A DNA stretch of 64,000 nt from Symsagittifera roscoffensis (lineage: Eukaryota > Xenacoelomorpha > Acoela > Convolutidae). Location of the stretch: the NCBI RefSeq assembly GCF_963678635.1, contig NC_087063.1, forward strand, positions 52,281,074 to 52,345,073, given 5' to 3'. The notes beneath the pieces are model-generated. The model did no database searches. It saw only the letters and a program-made list of their open reading frames with translations, and had not been told where the DNA came from. Shown here in pieces: positions 1 through 10,449 of the stretch (its first letter is position 1; every line of letters begins with the position of its first letter). Made by a program: the position numbers and the translations under genes.

Positions 1-1233
1 ATTTTTGTTCAGTAGATAAAAATCATCATATCCATCGGAGAGGGCTCAATCCCTTCCCTCGACTCCTAGCTTTGTACACTGAAATTGAATTCAGTGCTAA
101 TTAACTTCAACTCGAGATATTCCAGGAAGCTAAAATTTATTGAATTGAAGTTACAGTTTCCTCCCCGAGACCCCTTCGGAGTCTGGAATCCGGACGAAGA
201 GCGGTCTCATTGTCCTTCCGGAAGGCTGTTAAAATCGTCCCAATACCCTTCCCTCGGGAGGTCTTAGGTAACGGTTGTACAGGTAACAATCGTTACTATT
301 CGGAATGGTCTCCCGTTAACGACAATCACTAAAAATTCTTCGTTCGTTGCTTTTTCTCCTTCGTCTTCTCTGTTTCAACGAATATTAATCTTCTGTTTTT
401 TTTTTCACATTTTCAGTTGTAGCGAAATATCAAGGTCGTGACGGTTTTTTTTGGAACGAATTTTTAAAATTTATTTCTTCCCTTCGAATTGATCTTTTCC
501 AAATTGTAAGATTAGTACAGTTAATCTACCAAAACTGTCAACCTTCCCAGTCTTCGGTCGCAAAAAAGTTTCGAAGTTGCCATGCTTCTTGGCACGATTC
601 TGGTCGAATGTCACATACTCCCCGGACAGACCGGTCAATGTGCTCATAAAAATGGTACAGTGCCAACGAACAGAATTTACAAAATGCATGAAATTACTTT
701 TGTCCACGTCACATTGACTGACTGCAGAATACAAATGGCATCATGCTACACAGTTATAGAATTCCAAGTTCTTTCACTCACCTGCACTTTTGAGCTTATA
801 ACATAAGATAAAAAGTCTCTTCTGACTTTCAACGCCAATGTCTAGATTTAAAACGTTTTCTCCTAGGTTTAAAAGGTGTTGTGATGCAGAATAGTCCTGT
901 CAACCAACAATCTAAAATTATCTTACTTTGCTTCTTCCCGTCGGAAATTTAGTTGTTATTGTTTCTGAATAGTGAAACTGATGAACTCTGTGATTAGAAG
1001 GAACAATGAAGTATTATCCTTCTTCAAGAGATTACCCAATCCCTTCAAATCACCACCAAGTGATCGGTCATATAAGTTGGTTTAAAACAATCGTGAAGGC
1101 TAGAATATTTAATATACTTCTCACTCGAGGCTCTCTAGATAAATCGTAATTGTCTCTAAAGCCACTAACAAAAATTACAATGCAAATTTATAAATGCAAC
1201 AAATTCTCAAACTCCAAAAATCAACTTTTTCCT
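1..1233. other. No gene recognised; short spurious ORFs
   Basis: Only short open frames occur here. The longest is an 87-codon minus-strand frame at 471-734 with mixed, protein-like composition, but no motif I can recognise and no support from a second copy. The stretch is AT-moderate, with T-rich runs near 390-410. It may be intergenic DNA or a distal part of the decayed minus-strand family that follows. Confidence 0.4.
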
Positions 1234-2497
1234 TCATTCAGTTTCAATTGCAAGCCTAATTGCTTGGTTTCTCATTTGCGTTTTTCTCACATAAACAATT
1301 CTGAGTCTTAACATCTTCTCCTTAGTTACTTCTTTGTTCACTTCTTTCTTCACTTCTTCTGCTGTTTTGTTGTTTTGAAGTTCTAAAACTTCTAATTTCT
1401 CTTTGTCATTACTCCAACTCCTCCTCCTGCAACCTTGACCCCGCACTTTCAGTTTCAGTGGCTTGCAACACATCGGTTGCCATTGTGACGCTGTTGGAGG
1501 CAATCCTCTAACAACTCTGCTCTTCTACCTTTTGTTTACATCAAGATAGAGGGTGTACATTAGTCTCCCTATTACTGCAGAAGTTGCGGAGGCACAAGGT
1601 TACGTTTCTCTCCAGATCTCCCGTCATCATCTCCTCTCTCTCTCTCTCCCGTCACACTCACATCTTAGGGACATTCTTTTCACTGCGGCATCAATGCATT
1701 CCGATGAGTTGCGAAAGCTCGCTCGAAAGCCCCTGCTCCTATGTCCAGCTGATATGCACTGTACACTGTGCTTCGACATATGCTTCTTGGCATACTCGTA
1801 CAACCATACAGTCATAATGGCTGAAAACTATGGCATCAGTCCTCAGCTGGCCCATATCTTCATCACTTTCATCAGGATGTTCAAGATTTCCCACATTGTC
1901 TCAAAAAGATCTAAATCTTTTAGACAATCAAGTTCCTCCAGTTGTTCTTTTTTCGGTATCTCCTGTCGATTAATCTCTTTTACATGAGCTTCCAGCCATC
2001 GAATTGCCATAATAACTACCATTATCACTATCGTTATGGGCTGTAATGAATCTGGTAAACCCATAGAGAGCAGCTCCTTCTGTCTTTCGAAGTCACTAAA
2101 GTTCCCACTAGCATATCCCACAAACGTCTTGCCCAGAATCGGCTCTAACTCGTTTTTGGTCCTTCCCGGAACTGCTGCGAACATCTTACATAGCAACTCG
2201 TAAGATTTCTCCTACATTTTTGCTAGTCTCACACATTTTGCCACTGAGAAGTCTTGATCCAAGGTTGTTCTCGTATTCTTCACATCCACCGCTACGAAGT
2301 GTACTGGGTATCGGCTTTTGCACATCGGAGCCAACGCCGATCCCACTAGATATCGCACTCCCGACGGTCTGAGATAAGTTTAACTCTGCCGGGTGTTCAT
2401 TTCTGCTTCTTCGCTTCTCTCCATTTTCTAATACAGTTCTGTTCGGTTTGCAACACTCCCGGAAACTATTCAACAATGATGGCCGTGACCTTCTCAT
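1234..2497 (-). pseudogene. Decayed minus-strand coding segments, unidentified
   Basis: Three minus-strand open pieces lie here: 2186-2497 (103 codons), 1843-2196 (117 codons) and 1234-1503 (89 codons). The first two overlap by eleven bases in different frames, as expected if one coding sequence suffered a small indel near 2190. The 1843-2196 piece has an amphipathic helical character and a short hydrophobic run rich in Ile, Val and Met. The 1234-1503 piece is highly charged, Lys/Glu-rich and probably coiled. No catalytic motif is visible and I do not recognise the family. Orientation and position suggest it is the 3' continuation of the larger decayed coding region at 2570-9617, but this is inference from strand and spacing only. 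Confidence 0.35.
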
Positions 2498-2569
2498 GCT
2501 TTTATTCTAGATTCAATAGTGACTCTAAAGAAACAAATATGTTGTAGAATCCTAGTGACGTCACTAGGT

Positions 2570-3148
2570 TTACCTCAGATCCTCCTTAGCAATCAGTTCC
2601 GTTTCCGTTTTTGCCTTCATTATTTTATTCCCAAACAATAATTTCAATTGCTTGTGTTGCTTTGCCAAAGTATTTACACAATCGAGACCTCCACACATAT
2701 GATATTCCAGTCCACAGACTTTCGATAGACAGCTACCAGGCGTAACCCAGTCCTCTGGTCCCCAGCCAGGCAACTCCACATTACTTTTTCTGCCGCTCTT
2801 GGAGGCTGTCGTCATCAAGTTATAAATGATGTTCAGATCACGCAAGTAACAGTATAAATTCAACTCATTTGCACACCCTATGTCGCAGGCAACATCGCAT
2901 CAGCATAAGCACTCGGACACCATGATGGTTTCATTAATTCCGTTACCAACCATTAGGCTTGTTGTCAGTAATTCAACCGAGAATCCCAATCCAAATTCCA
3001 CTCCGTTATCAGATTTTGGCACTAAAGAAGCTTTCACCTCCTTTTCCAACACAAGTCCTAATTTAGCCTGCTGATTGTCAGCGATCCTTATCGTTGCAAT
3101 TCTTGACAGCCAGAATCTCACTAACACCGCTTGTACGTAGTCGAACAA
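2570..3148 (-). pseudogene. Cys-rich decayed coding segment with one in-frame TGA
   Basis: The pieces at 2900-3148 and 2570-2863 share one reading frame. They are interrupted by a TGA near 2900, after which several cysteines follow closely before the second piece resumes. The second piece contains a Trp/Gly/Pro-rich patch (GWGPEDWVTPGS) and more cysteines. The length and continuity of the two pieces suggest one former protein region of about 190 residues. I do not recognise it. It lies downstream, in minus orientation, of the repeated fragments at 4918-9617. A small extracellular-type or zinc-binding domain would fit the cysteines, but nothing in the sequence decides this. Confidence 0.35.
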
Positions 3149-3213
3149 TCACGTATTTCTTCATTGATGAAAGGGTTGTATATCATCCTTAAGATTCCGG
3201 ACACATAATTTTT

Positions 3214-4236
3214 TTAGGATTTCTTCCTAATCGTTCCGCAATACTCGCTGTTCTTCGTTAGTGCTCGCATTGACCCTTTTGTGAGCCTCAGTTCTTTATT
3301 TGAGAATCTTCGTATTTCATCGAGCTTCTTCGTTGGCTCCAGTTCTATAGGGTCCTTCTTATTTACTCGCATGGGTTTGCTCTGAAATATGTCTAACTGC
3401 GCTTGTAAGTGCAAGTATCCTGGCACAATTATTCAACGCTGGCACTGATATTTGTTCTATCATAAATCTGACGAAACAGAGAGCGTCATTTCGTTTCGCA
3501 CACGCTACTGCCGCTCCTTCTTGGGTCGTGAGGTCGCTTAAAGTTGTCATCAAGAGCACCTTCTCTTCGTTTGATCTTTTCCTTTCCTCTGAGTCATATC
3601 CTCCATTGCCAATCCAGTCAAGCACCAAGCAAACCTAAGTTGCAGTTCATATCTGACGTCAGGTACCGCTATCAGAGCGTGTATTTTGGGGCTGGTTCTC
3701 ATATCTTTTTCAAAGTGACGTGATACCACCGCTCTCCACGCTAAACTCACCAACTGGTCTATCGTTTCTGCGTGCATCTCAGAGGAGACCAACGTTCCGC
3801 ATGCCTTTTGTTTCATCGTGGTGCCTTGTATCATCTCCCCCGAATAACATTCCATGGCGTCTTTGTCTTCTAGAGCGATTAGATGTACTCTAGCTGAGTT
3901 TCTGTACTACATCATCACCATGTATCCACCAGCAGGCTCGTCGATCGAGACGGTTTCAGATACTATTAATCAGTTTTGCTCCACCGGGATCAGCTGTCCT
4001 ATGACGCTCCCCTTTCCATGGTTCATTCCCGATGGTCTGAAATCTCGTAGGGTATTTTGCCCACACTGGCTAAGTGTTTCCATCTCTGAAGTTGCTCCAG
4101 TCAGAGTGCGGTCACTCCTCTTGGTTTTGTAACTGGCTGATCTCAATCCTGCCATGAAGATAGGTGGCACCATCGTTACATCGGTCAATTTTCTATCTGT
4201 GCCCGGCAATAAGTCGCCGCCTTGCCCTATATCCAT
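3214..4236 (-). pseudogene. Decayed helical coding region, unidentified
   Basis: Minus-strand open pieces at 3970-4236, 3550-3855, 3359-3628 and 3214-3426 cover this interval almost continuously. The first two share a frame and are separated by two stops; the next two are shifted, so at least two indels have occurred. The 3550-3855 piece is rich in Ala, Leu, Glu and Lys and predicts as helical. It contains the patch AVPDVRYELQLRFAW, which loosely parallels TFAFPDVQVEAYRRSVL in the piece at 6866-7165. That parallel suggests an ancient paralogue of the repeated family further along the minus strand. No enzyme motif is visible. A viral nucleoprotein-like core is one possibility. Confidence 0.35.
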
Positions 4237-4541
4237 GACTTACTTGACAAGCTTTCGCTTGGCTGAATTGACAATTTCTGCTGAGATATCAGATTCCACT
4301 TTCGCCTTCCCAATTTTTCTTAATGCCACTTTACTGCCAAGTTTCGTCTTCATGTCATTGATTTTTGGGAGACTTAAATTGAATTTCGTCAGTGGCCGAA
4401 TCGACCAATTCATTGAAGATCTCTCGCATCAGTGGTCTGTTGAGACCTGTTTTCAACATAGACTGGGTCCTGTAGCAATGAACTACCGTCTAGACCTCTT
4501 CCATGAAGGCAACTCTGTCCATATTACAAACTGCTCTGTTC

Positions 4542-5280
4542 TCATGTTCCCAAGTAAGGTATTCGGGCAGTGCTTTCCATTCTTCTCCTCCGCGGAGAGT
4601 CCATCAAAAGTTTCGTTTCGGAAGTTTTCAACTTACCAGGAGAGCTGCTCTCCATCAAGTTTCGGCTTATATTCGTTAAGGCTGACGGAGGTTCCAGCGT
4701 AGAAGTTCCATCTTCTGCTGGCTCAGTCGTCCCTTCTAATGTTTCTGTCCCGATCTCAAAGTCGTCTAAGAAATTGAAGTCTAGGCTGGACACTTGTCGA
4801 AGCCTTATCGACGTCTTTTTGCGCTTGATCGGGATCCTGCTGCATGGGCTCTTGCAATCGACAGTCTTCGCCCTCCTTATCGTCTCCTTTCTGATTTCTC
4901 TCTGAACTCGAAGGTCCTTGCTCCTCACTTCTCATCTTATCCAAAAGTTTCGGCCCAACTAGCCTGCCAGCTGATTTATCTTCTTCTTCTCCGTGCTTTA
5001 TCTTCATCTCTTCACAGCCGAAGGGTGCTTGTGCAGTCCTAGTCAACTGTTTCCCGCTCATCGCCAATTCTGGTTTCACACTCATTACGATTAGCGCAAG
5101 TCCTCCTTGCATCTCATGACCGTTCGCGCCAGGTCCAACTTCATCCACTCTTCATCAAACCTTCCAGGCTTCGGATTGGTTGCATTACTCATTCGTCTCC
5201 TCGTCGACTCATCCTTGCATACAAATTGCTTGAATTGCAGCACAGCAGCGTTTCTGCCCACGAAACACGGTTTTCAAAGA
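4542..5280 (-). pseudogene. Charged low-complexity tail segment, copy 1
   Basis: The minus-strand pieces 4756-5148 (130 codons) and 4542-4928 (128 codons) overlap in different frames. The first begins with Gly/Asn residues (GPGANGHEMQGG) and becomes very rich in Glu, Lys, Gln, Asp and Ser, as expected for a disordered tail. The segment from 4918 upward recurs at 6112-6480 and 8813-9180 with clear nucleotide identity. All three copies keep the GPGANG start and the GCEE-K-KHGEE patch but carry different indels. The repeated unit stops near 4918; sequence below that is unique to this copy. Function is unknown. A disordered C-terminal tail of a nucleocapsid-type protein is a guess. Confidence 0.4.
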
Positions 5281-6110
5281 ATTTCGCCCTTCTCCTTTCA
5301 TTAGTCTCGAAGGCTTTTAACCTGGGAGTTTGTACTAAGGAGTCTGCTCCGAGCAAAACACTTCTGATCAAAGGACTCAGGTTTTTTTTTCTGGCAGCTT
5401 TTTCTAATCACCCCAGTCACTCGTTTCTTCTTTCAATTTTTGATATGAGGCCACTAAACGAGGAGTTCTTGTTATTTCGCCATTCGTCTTGTCATAGGGC
5501 CTCAAGTTCCAGAGCTTCGGAAACACTTCAATGTGCCGTCTCCATCCGAGAGATGTGCAAATCCCGGAGACAACGCAATAACAGCTTTTGTTGTTATTTC
5601 CGTGAAAGCTCCTTCTTTTAACACGTCTGTTATCTCGCTCATTGATTCTAGAATATCTTCTGGCCATACTGAATCTTCCGCCGTTGTAGGCTCTCTGAGA
5701 CTGCACAGGAAACCCCTACTGTGCAAGTGATCGTTTATGTCGGCAAACACTATTGTTATCGAGTTCATTTCAGTTTGTCGTTGGACCCCGATTGCCATTG
5801 ATACAGAATGCATCAAATCAAGCTCGATTGCCGCCAGCATTATCAACTCAGGCCAAAAGGACTTAGAGGTGTGAAAAAATTCTGAGCTCGCAACTACTAA
5901 TATCTTGGCTTTTCTCATCTCCATTTTGTCGTAGACCGCGAAGATAGTCTCGTCCATTCGAAACTTCAGCTAGCCATAACTTTCGACTACACCTTCTTGG
6001 GCTACTTGTTTCGGATAAGCCCTTTCTTTCACGTGAGATGGAGGGCCCGCACTTGTCTAAACATCTTCACTTGTTGGCCTATTGGTGCTCTGATTGTCAG
6101 AAATCTTCCT
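5281..6110 (-). pseudogene. Decayed repeat-family segment (Y plus Z), copy 1
   Basis: The minus-strand pieces 5502-5957 (151 codons) and 5404-5706 (100 codons) overlap in two frames, so there is an indel near 5530. The first piece carries the patch AIGVQRQTEMN and a hydrophobic start around AKILVVASS. The second carries FPKLWNLRPYDK. The whole block is repeated at 7956-8812 at high similarity, and both copies keep these patches, so they are real relics of one coding sequence. Charged tail copies flank it on both sides. I do not recognise the protein. The mixed helical content and the FPKLW patch made me think of negative-strand virus nucleoproteins, without proof. Confidence 0.4.
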
Positions 6111-6755
6111 GAGTTCGAAGGTCCTTGCTCATCACTTCTCATCTCGTCCGAAAATTTCGGCGCAACAGGCCTGCCAGCTGATTCATCTCCTTCTTCTCCG
6201 TGCTTTTTCTTGATCTCTTCACAGCCGAAGGGTGCTTGTGCAGTCCTAGTCAACAGTTTCCTGCTCATCGCCGTTCTGGTTTCACACTCAATACGATTAG
6301 CGCGGATTCTCGCAAGTCCTCCTTGCATCTCATAACCGTTGGCGCCAGGTCCAATTTCATTCACTCTTTATCAAACCTTCCAGGATTCGGATTGGCTGCA
6401 TTACTCATTCGTCTCCTCGTCGACTCATCCGTGTACACAAATTGCTTGAATTACAGCACAGCAGCGTTTCTGCACACGAAACGCGGTTTTTAGAGAACTT
6501 CACCCCTCTCATTTCATTAGTCTCGAAGGCTCTTAACCTGGGAGTTTGTACTATGGAGTCTGCTCCAAGCAACACCCTTCTGATCAATGGGAATTCAGGT
6601 ATTTCTTCTGGCAGCTTTTTGTAATCACCCCAGTCATTCGTTTCTTCTTTCATATTTGGTTATGAGGCCACTAAACGAGGAACTCTTGTTATTTCGCCAT
6701 TCGTCTTGTCATAGGGCCTCAAATTCCAGAGCTTCGGAAACCCTTCAATGTGCCC
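6111..6755 (-). pseudogene. Decayed repeat-family segment (Y plus X), copy 2
   Basis: The minus-strand pieces 6405-6653 (82 codons) and 6029-6364 (111 codons) belong to the same reading order as in copies 1 and 3: first the WGDYKKLPEEIPEFPL patch, then cysteine-containing sequence, then a stop pair, then GPGANGYEMQGG and the charged tail. Compared with the copy at 8813-9445, the nucleotide sequence differs by scattered substitutions and small indels only. The two stops between the pieces are shared between copies, so they predate the duplication and the ancestor was already broken, or an intron once lay there. Confidence 0.45.
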
Positions 6756-7955
6756 TCTCTCTAGTTCACCCATTCTGTCATGGAATCGATCATCAAAAAT
6801 TATTGCTCTGGCTCTGGTATCTTCGCGAACAATAAATCCTCACTCATCAACTCGCGTAGCACGTTTTATTCACACCAATTAAGTGCGCTCTTGTCCACTG
6901 CCGAAATGAGGTTCAAGTTCAACACCGACCTTCTATATGCTTCCACCTGAACGTCAGGGAACGCGAATGTTACCGCAGGGCCGTATATCACTGTCACAAT
7001 TTCAGTTGTTCCTCTGATCAACGCTAAGGGTTCGGTCCCCATATCTAAGTTCAAGTCGGTCAATGGGGACATGCCTCCTGCATGACGTCGCACATCTTCT
7101 TCCTTTTCAATCGTCCTGTCTTCTCCTGTTCCAAAGCGATTCTGCTGGAGGAGATACTGAATCACAGTGTGTCTCAGGGCTCTTACTTTAGTCTATGAGT
7201 CTCTTGATCTTTTCATATCGAACTTCTTCACGTTTTCTTTCATTTGCTCAAGGTAACGGGTCAAAATTATCAACACTCCCAAGTTCCCATGCGTAATTGC
7301 AGTCAACTTCAAGAGCCCGTCAAATCGTAGATTCTGCGCTCCCTCGGTGAGCAGTATCACCGGTGCTTTCACAAAACTTTCTGCTCCGACCGTCACAAAC
7401 AATGCCAGGATCACTACTATCGACAATTCAGTAACCGCTTTAAGGAATTCTTTTATCAGGTAACGAGAGCTTGCGGGTTAGACTTTGGCCAGGAAGGACG
7501 CTTTCCCCACTGCTCCCAACCGTTCCAGCATACTGTTCGTCATGTCGAAGCCTTCTTTTTCTCTCACATTCTGCGTCCAGAAAGCTTCAAGAAGTGTCTA
7601 TTTGGCACATCCTAATCAGAAATTCGGCTGAATTTTCCTCAGCATTTTCTGCTAAGCTTAACTCCTTCACCAGGTAGGCGTGAATCTTTGTGATCATCGC
7701 TGGGCCTCGCTCAAAAGCCTCCGAGCCCAATGCTGCTATTCGAGGAGTCAACTGCAGCCACTTGTTGGCCTCTGGCTTCGCGCTCAGAACCATTGCTTGC
7801 GAGTGAGTTTTCTCTCTTTGGAGTTCTCTCTCTTCTCTCCTTCTTCTTTAATCTCCGCTCCCCTGAACCACAAGTCATTGGACATTGCCGCTATCACTCG
7901 TTGATTGTCGTTGGTTACTGGCTTCATTTTGAGCTTCCATTCGTTGGTTACTGGC
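6756..7955 (-). pseudogene. Decayed helical N-terminal-type segment (W)
   Basis: The minus-strand pieces 7587-7793, 7193-7426 and 6866-7165 run in sequence with frameshifts between them. They are strongly helical: Leu, Ala, Glu and Lys with short hydrophobic stretches such as VVILALFVTVGAE, and a VIQYLLQQNRF-like patch near 7150. Together they would have formed a domain of roughly 300 residues. It lies upstream (minus sense) of the FPKLW and charged-tail segments, so the order would be helical core, then tail. The start of this block (6756-6916) recurs at 9446-9617 before the assembly gap. I cannot name the family; a nucleoprotein core is only a hypothesis. Confidence 0.4.
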
Positions 7956-8812
7956 TCCTCTCATTAGTCTCGAAGGCTTTTAACCCGGGATTTTTTATTA
8001 CGGAGTCTGCTACGAGCAACTTACTTCTGATCAACGGGAATTCAGCTTTTTTTCTGGCAGCTTTTTGTAATCACCCCAGTCATTCGTTTCTTCTTTTAAT
8101 TTTTGATATGAGGCCACTAAACGAGGAATTCTTGTTATTTCGCCATTCGTCTTGTCATAGGGCCTCAAATTCCAGAGCTTCGGAAACACTTCAATGTGCC
8201 ATTTCCATCCGAGAGATGTGCAAATCCCGGAGACAACGCAATTACAGCTTTTGTTGTTATTTCCGTGAAAACTCCTTTTTTTAACACTCCTTTTTTTAAG
8301 TTAGGGGTTTCCAAACTCCGTCTGTTATCTCGCCCATTGATTCTAGAATATTTTATTGCTGGCCACACTGAGTCTTCCGCCGATGCAGGCTCTCTGAGAC
8401 TGCTCAGGAAACCCCTACTATGCAAGTGATCGTTTATGCCGGCGAACACTATTGTTATCGGGTTCATTTCAGTTTGTCGTTGGACCCCGATTGCCATTGA
8501 TACAGACTGCATCAAATCACGGTCGATTACCGCCAGCACTATCACCTCAGGCCAAAAGGACTTAGAAGTGTGCACAATGTCTGAGCTCGCAACTACTAAT
8601 ATCTTGGCTTTCCTCATCTCCATCTTGTCGTACACCGCGAAGATAGTCTCGTGCATTCGAAACTTCAGCTCGCCATAACGTTCGACCACACCTTCTTGGG
8701 CTACAAGTTCGTATAAGCCCTTTCTTTCAAGTGAGATGGAGGGCCCACACTTGTCTAAACGTCTTCACATGTTGGCTTATTGGTGCTCTGGTTGTCAGGA
8801 ATCTTCCTGAGT
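7956..8812 (-). pseudogene. Decayed repeat-family segment (Y plus Z), copy 2
   Basis: This is the second copy of 5281-6110. The minus-strand piece 8165-8689 is 174 codons, longer than in copy 1 because of an extra stretch encoded around 8270-8340. There a short T-rich motif (CTCCTTTTTTTAA) is itself doubled within about 30 bases. The patches HETIFAVYDKMEMRKAKI and AIGVQRQTEMN are kept. At nucleotide level the two copies agree over most of their length, so the duplication is younger than the family. No function can be assigned. Confidence 0.45.
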
Positions 8813-9445
8813 TCGAAGGTCCTTGCTCATCACTTCCCATCCCGTCCGAAAATTTCGGCGCAACAGGCCTGCCAGCTGATTTATCTCATTCTTCTCCGTG
8901 CTTTTTCTTGATCTCTTCACAGCCGAAAGGTGCTTGTGCAGTCCTAGTCAACATTTTCCTGCTCATCGCCAGTTCTTGGTTTCACACTCATTACGATTAG
9001 CGCAAGTCCTCCTTGCATCTCATGACCGTTCGCGCCAGGTCCAATTTCATCCACTCTTCATCAAACCTTCCAGGCTTCGGATTGGCTGCATTACTCATTC
9101 GTCTCCTCGTCGACTCATCCGTGTACACAAATTGCTTGAATTACAGCACAGCAGCGTTTCTGCACACGAAACGCGGTTTTTAGAGAACTTCACCCCTCTC
9201 CTTTCATTAGTCTCGAAGGCTCTTAACCTGGGAGTTTGTACTATGGAGTCTGCTCCGAGCAACACCCTTCTGATCAACGGGAATTCAGGTATTTCTTCTG
9301 GCAGCTTTTCGTAATCACCCCAGTCATTCGTTTCTTCTTTCATATTTTGATATGAGGCCATTAAACGAGGAATTCTTGTTGTTTCGTCCTTCATCTTGTC
9401 ATAGGGCGTCAAATTCCAGAGCTTCGGAAACCCTTCAATGTTCAA
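8813..9445 (-). pseudogene. Decayed repeat-family segment (Y plus X), copy 3
   Basis: Third copy of the tail segment and second copy of the longer Y-X block. The minus piece 9095-9445 (116 codons) gives the longest uninterrupted version of the stretch from the FPKLWNL patch to the cysteine-containing end. The charged tail portion (8813-9060) is broken by indels relative to 6029-6364. The copy continues at 9446 into a second start of the helical segment and is then cut by the 200-N gap. Confidence 0.45.
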
Positions 9446-9617
9446 TGTGCTCTCTCTCTACTTCACCCATTCTATCACCGAATCGATCATCAAAGTTTAT
9501 TACCGTCATCTCTGGCTCTGCTATCTTGGCGAACAATAAATCCTCACTCATCAACTCGCGTAGCACGTTTTGTACCAATTAAGTGCACTCTTTTCCACTG
9601 CCGAAATGAGGTTCAGG

Positions 9618-9817
9618 NNNNNNNNNNNNNNNNNNNNNNNNNNNNNNNNNNNNNNNNNNNNNNNNNNNNNNNNNNNNNNNNNNNNNNNNNNNNNNNNNNN
9701 NNNNNNNNNNNNNNNNNNNNNNNNNNNNNNNNNNNNNNNNNNNNNNNNNNNNNNNNNNNNNNNNNNNNNNNNNNNNNNNNNNNNNNNNNNNNNNNNNNNN
9801 NNNNNNNNNNNNNNNNN
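9618..9817. other. Assembly gap, exactly 200 N
   Basis: A run of 200 N joins the minus-strand repeat array to the retroelement. A round 200 indicates a scaffolding join of unknown true length. Adjacency of the two flanks is therefore not proven by sequence. Confidence 0.95.
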
Positions 9818-9992
9818 CCTTAACTTAGACTAGCCACGAGAAAGTAGAACATCATTCTCCGGAATCGATATACTTTTCTCTCCAACCCTGAACAAGAAGA
9901 CCCAGGTTAAGCTAACCAAAAAATCGTAAGGACTAACGGTCTAAGGAAATAGAAATAACTAACAACTTCTTGCATCCCTCATCCTAAACCTT
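9818..9992 (+). promoter_or_regulatory. Element leader with possible splice donor
   Basis: The untranslated stretch before the first ATG at 9993. It contains CAG/GTTAAG with the GT at 9906-9907, a fair splice-donor match that could feed the acceptor-like sites upstream of ORF3 and ORF4. No primer-binding site could be recognised, partly because the LTR boundary is lost in the gap. Confidence 0.3.
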
Positions 9993-10373
9993 ATGTCATT
10001 CAAAAATTTAGGAAATAAACAAACAATCATTTTACACAATTGTGAAACAGATAACAAAAAATACGACCTTGTAATCACACCTCATACACAAACAGTTGGA
10101 TACATTAGAACAAAACGACAAACAATTAAAAGGAAAATTGTAAACAAACAAAGACAAATCACACGAAAAAGATTTTCAAAAAATAGTAACGCCTTTTCTG
10201 AATCAGAAGCCAATAGCTTAGACGAACTATACAAATTTAAAAAATCAATAGATAAAAATTGTCCCATCCATGATCAATTATATTTTTCCGACTCAGAAAC
10301 AACTTCAAATTCATCAAAAAGAGGAAAAAGAAGAATAAAAAAGCAGTACAAACACAAACCAGTACACTTGTAA
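9993..10373 (+). CDS. Basic N-terminal ORF of element copy 1, unknown
   Basis: A 126-codon open frame beginning at the first ATG of the element. It is strongly basic, with Arg/Lys-rich patches in the middle (KRQTIKRKIVNKQRQITRKR) and at the end, and a short acidic/Ser patch between them. It stops at 10371. The recognisable Gag sequence resumes in another frame from about 10450. It may be the original N terminus of Gag, separated by a frameshift and stops, or a separate small basic protein. No homologous region is available in the other two copies within this window, so the choice cannot be made here. Confidence 0.45.
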   Translation: MSFKNLGNKQTIILHNCETDNKKYDLVITPHTQTVGYIRTKRQTIKRKIVNKQRQITRKRFSKNSNAFSESEANSLDELYKFKKSIDKNCPIHDQLYFSDSETTSNSSKRGKRRIKKQYKHKPVHL

Positions 10374-10449
10374 AATTGGAATCAACCAATTAGACACATC
10401 GATAGTTATATATTAACAGCCATCAAACGAAAAACTGAGCCATATTTAA

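Larger units (their letters stand above)
4918..9617. repeat. Tandem ~2.69 kb repeat of the minus-strand family
   Basis: The block 5280-6916 reappears at 7956-9617 in the same orientation. Offsets of about 2.66-2.70 kb were read at several landmarks: the GAGGCCACTAAACGAGG string, the start of the charged tail, and the CTCATCAACTCGCGTAGC string. A smaller nested duplication repeats 4918-5500 at 6112-6740 with an offset of about 1.2 kb. The second large unit is truncated by the gap at 9618, so the array may continue. Confidence 0.8.

Noticed and set aside
7730-8284. 184-codon plus-strand ORF
   Set aside because: It runs antisense to the repeated minus-strand family. Only the minus frames keep the same residues between copies.
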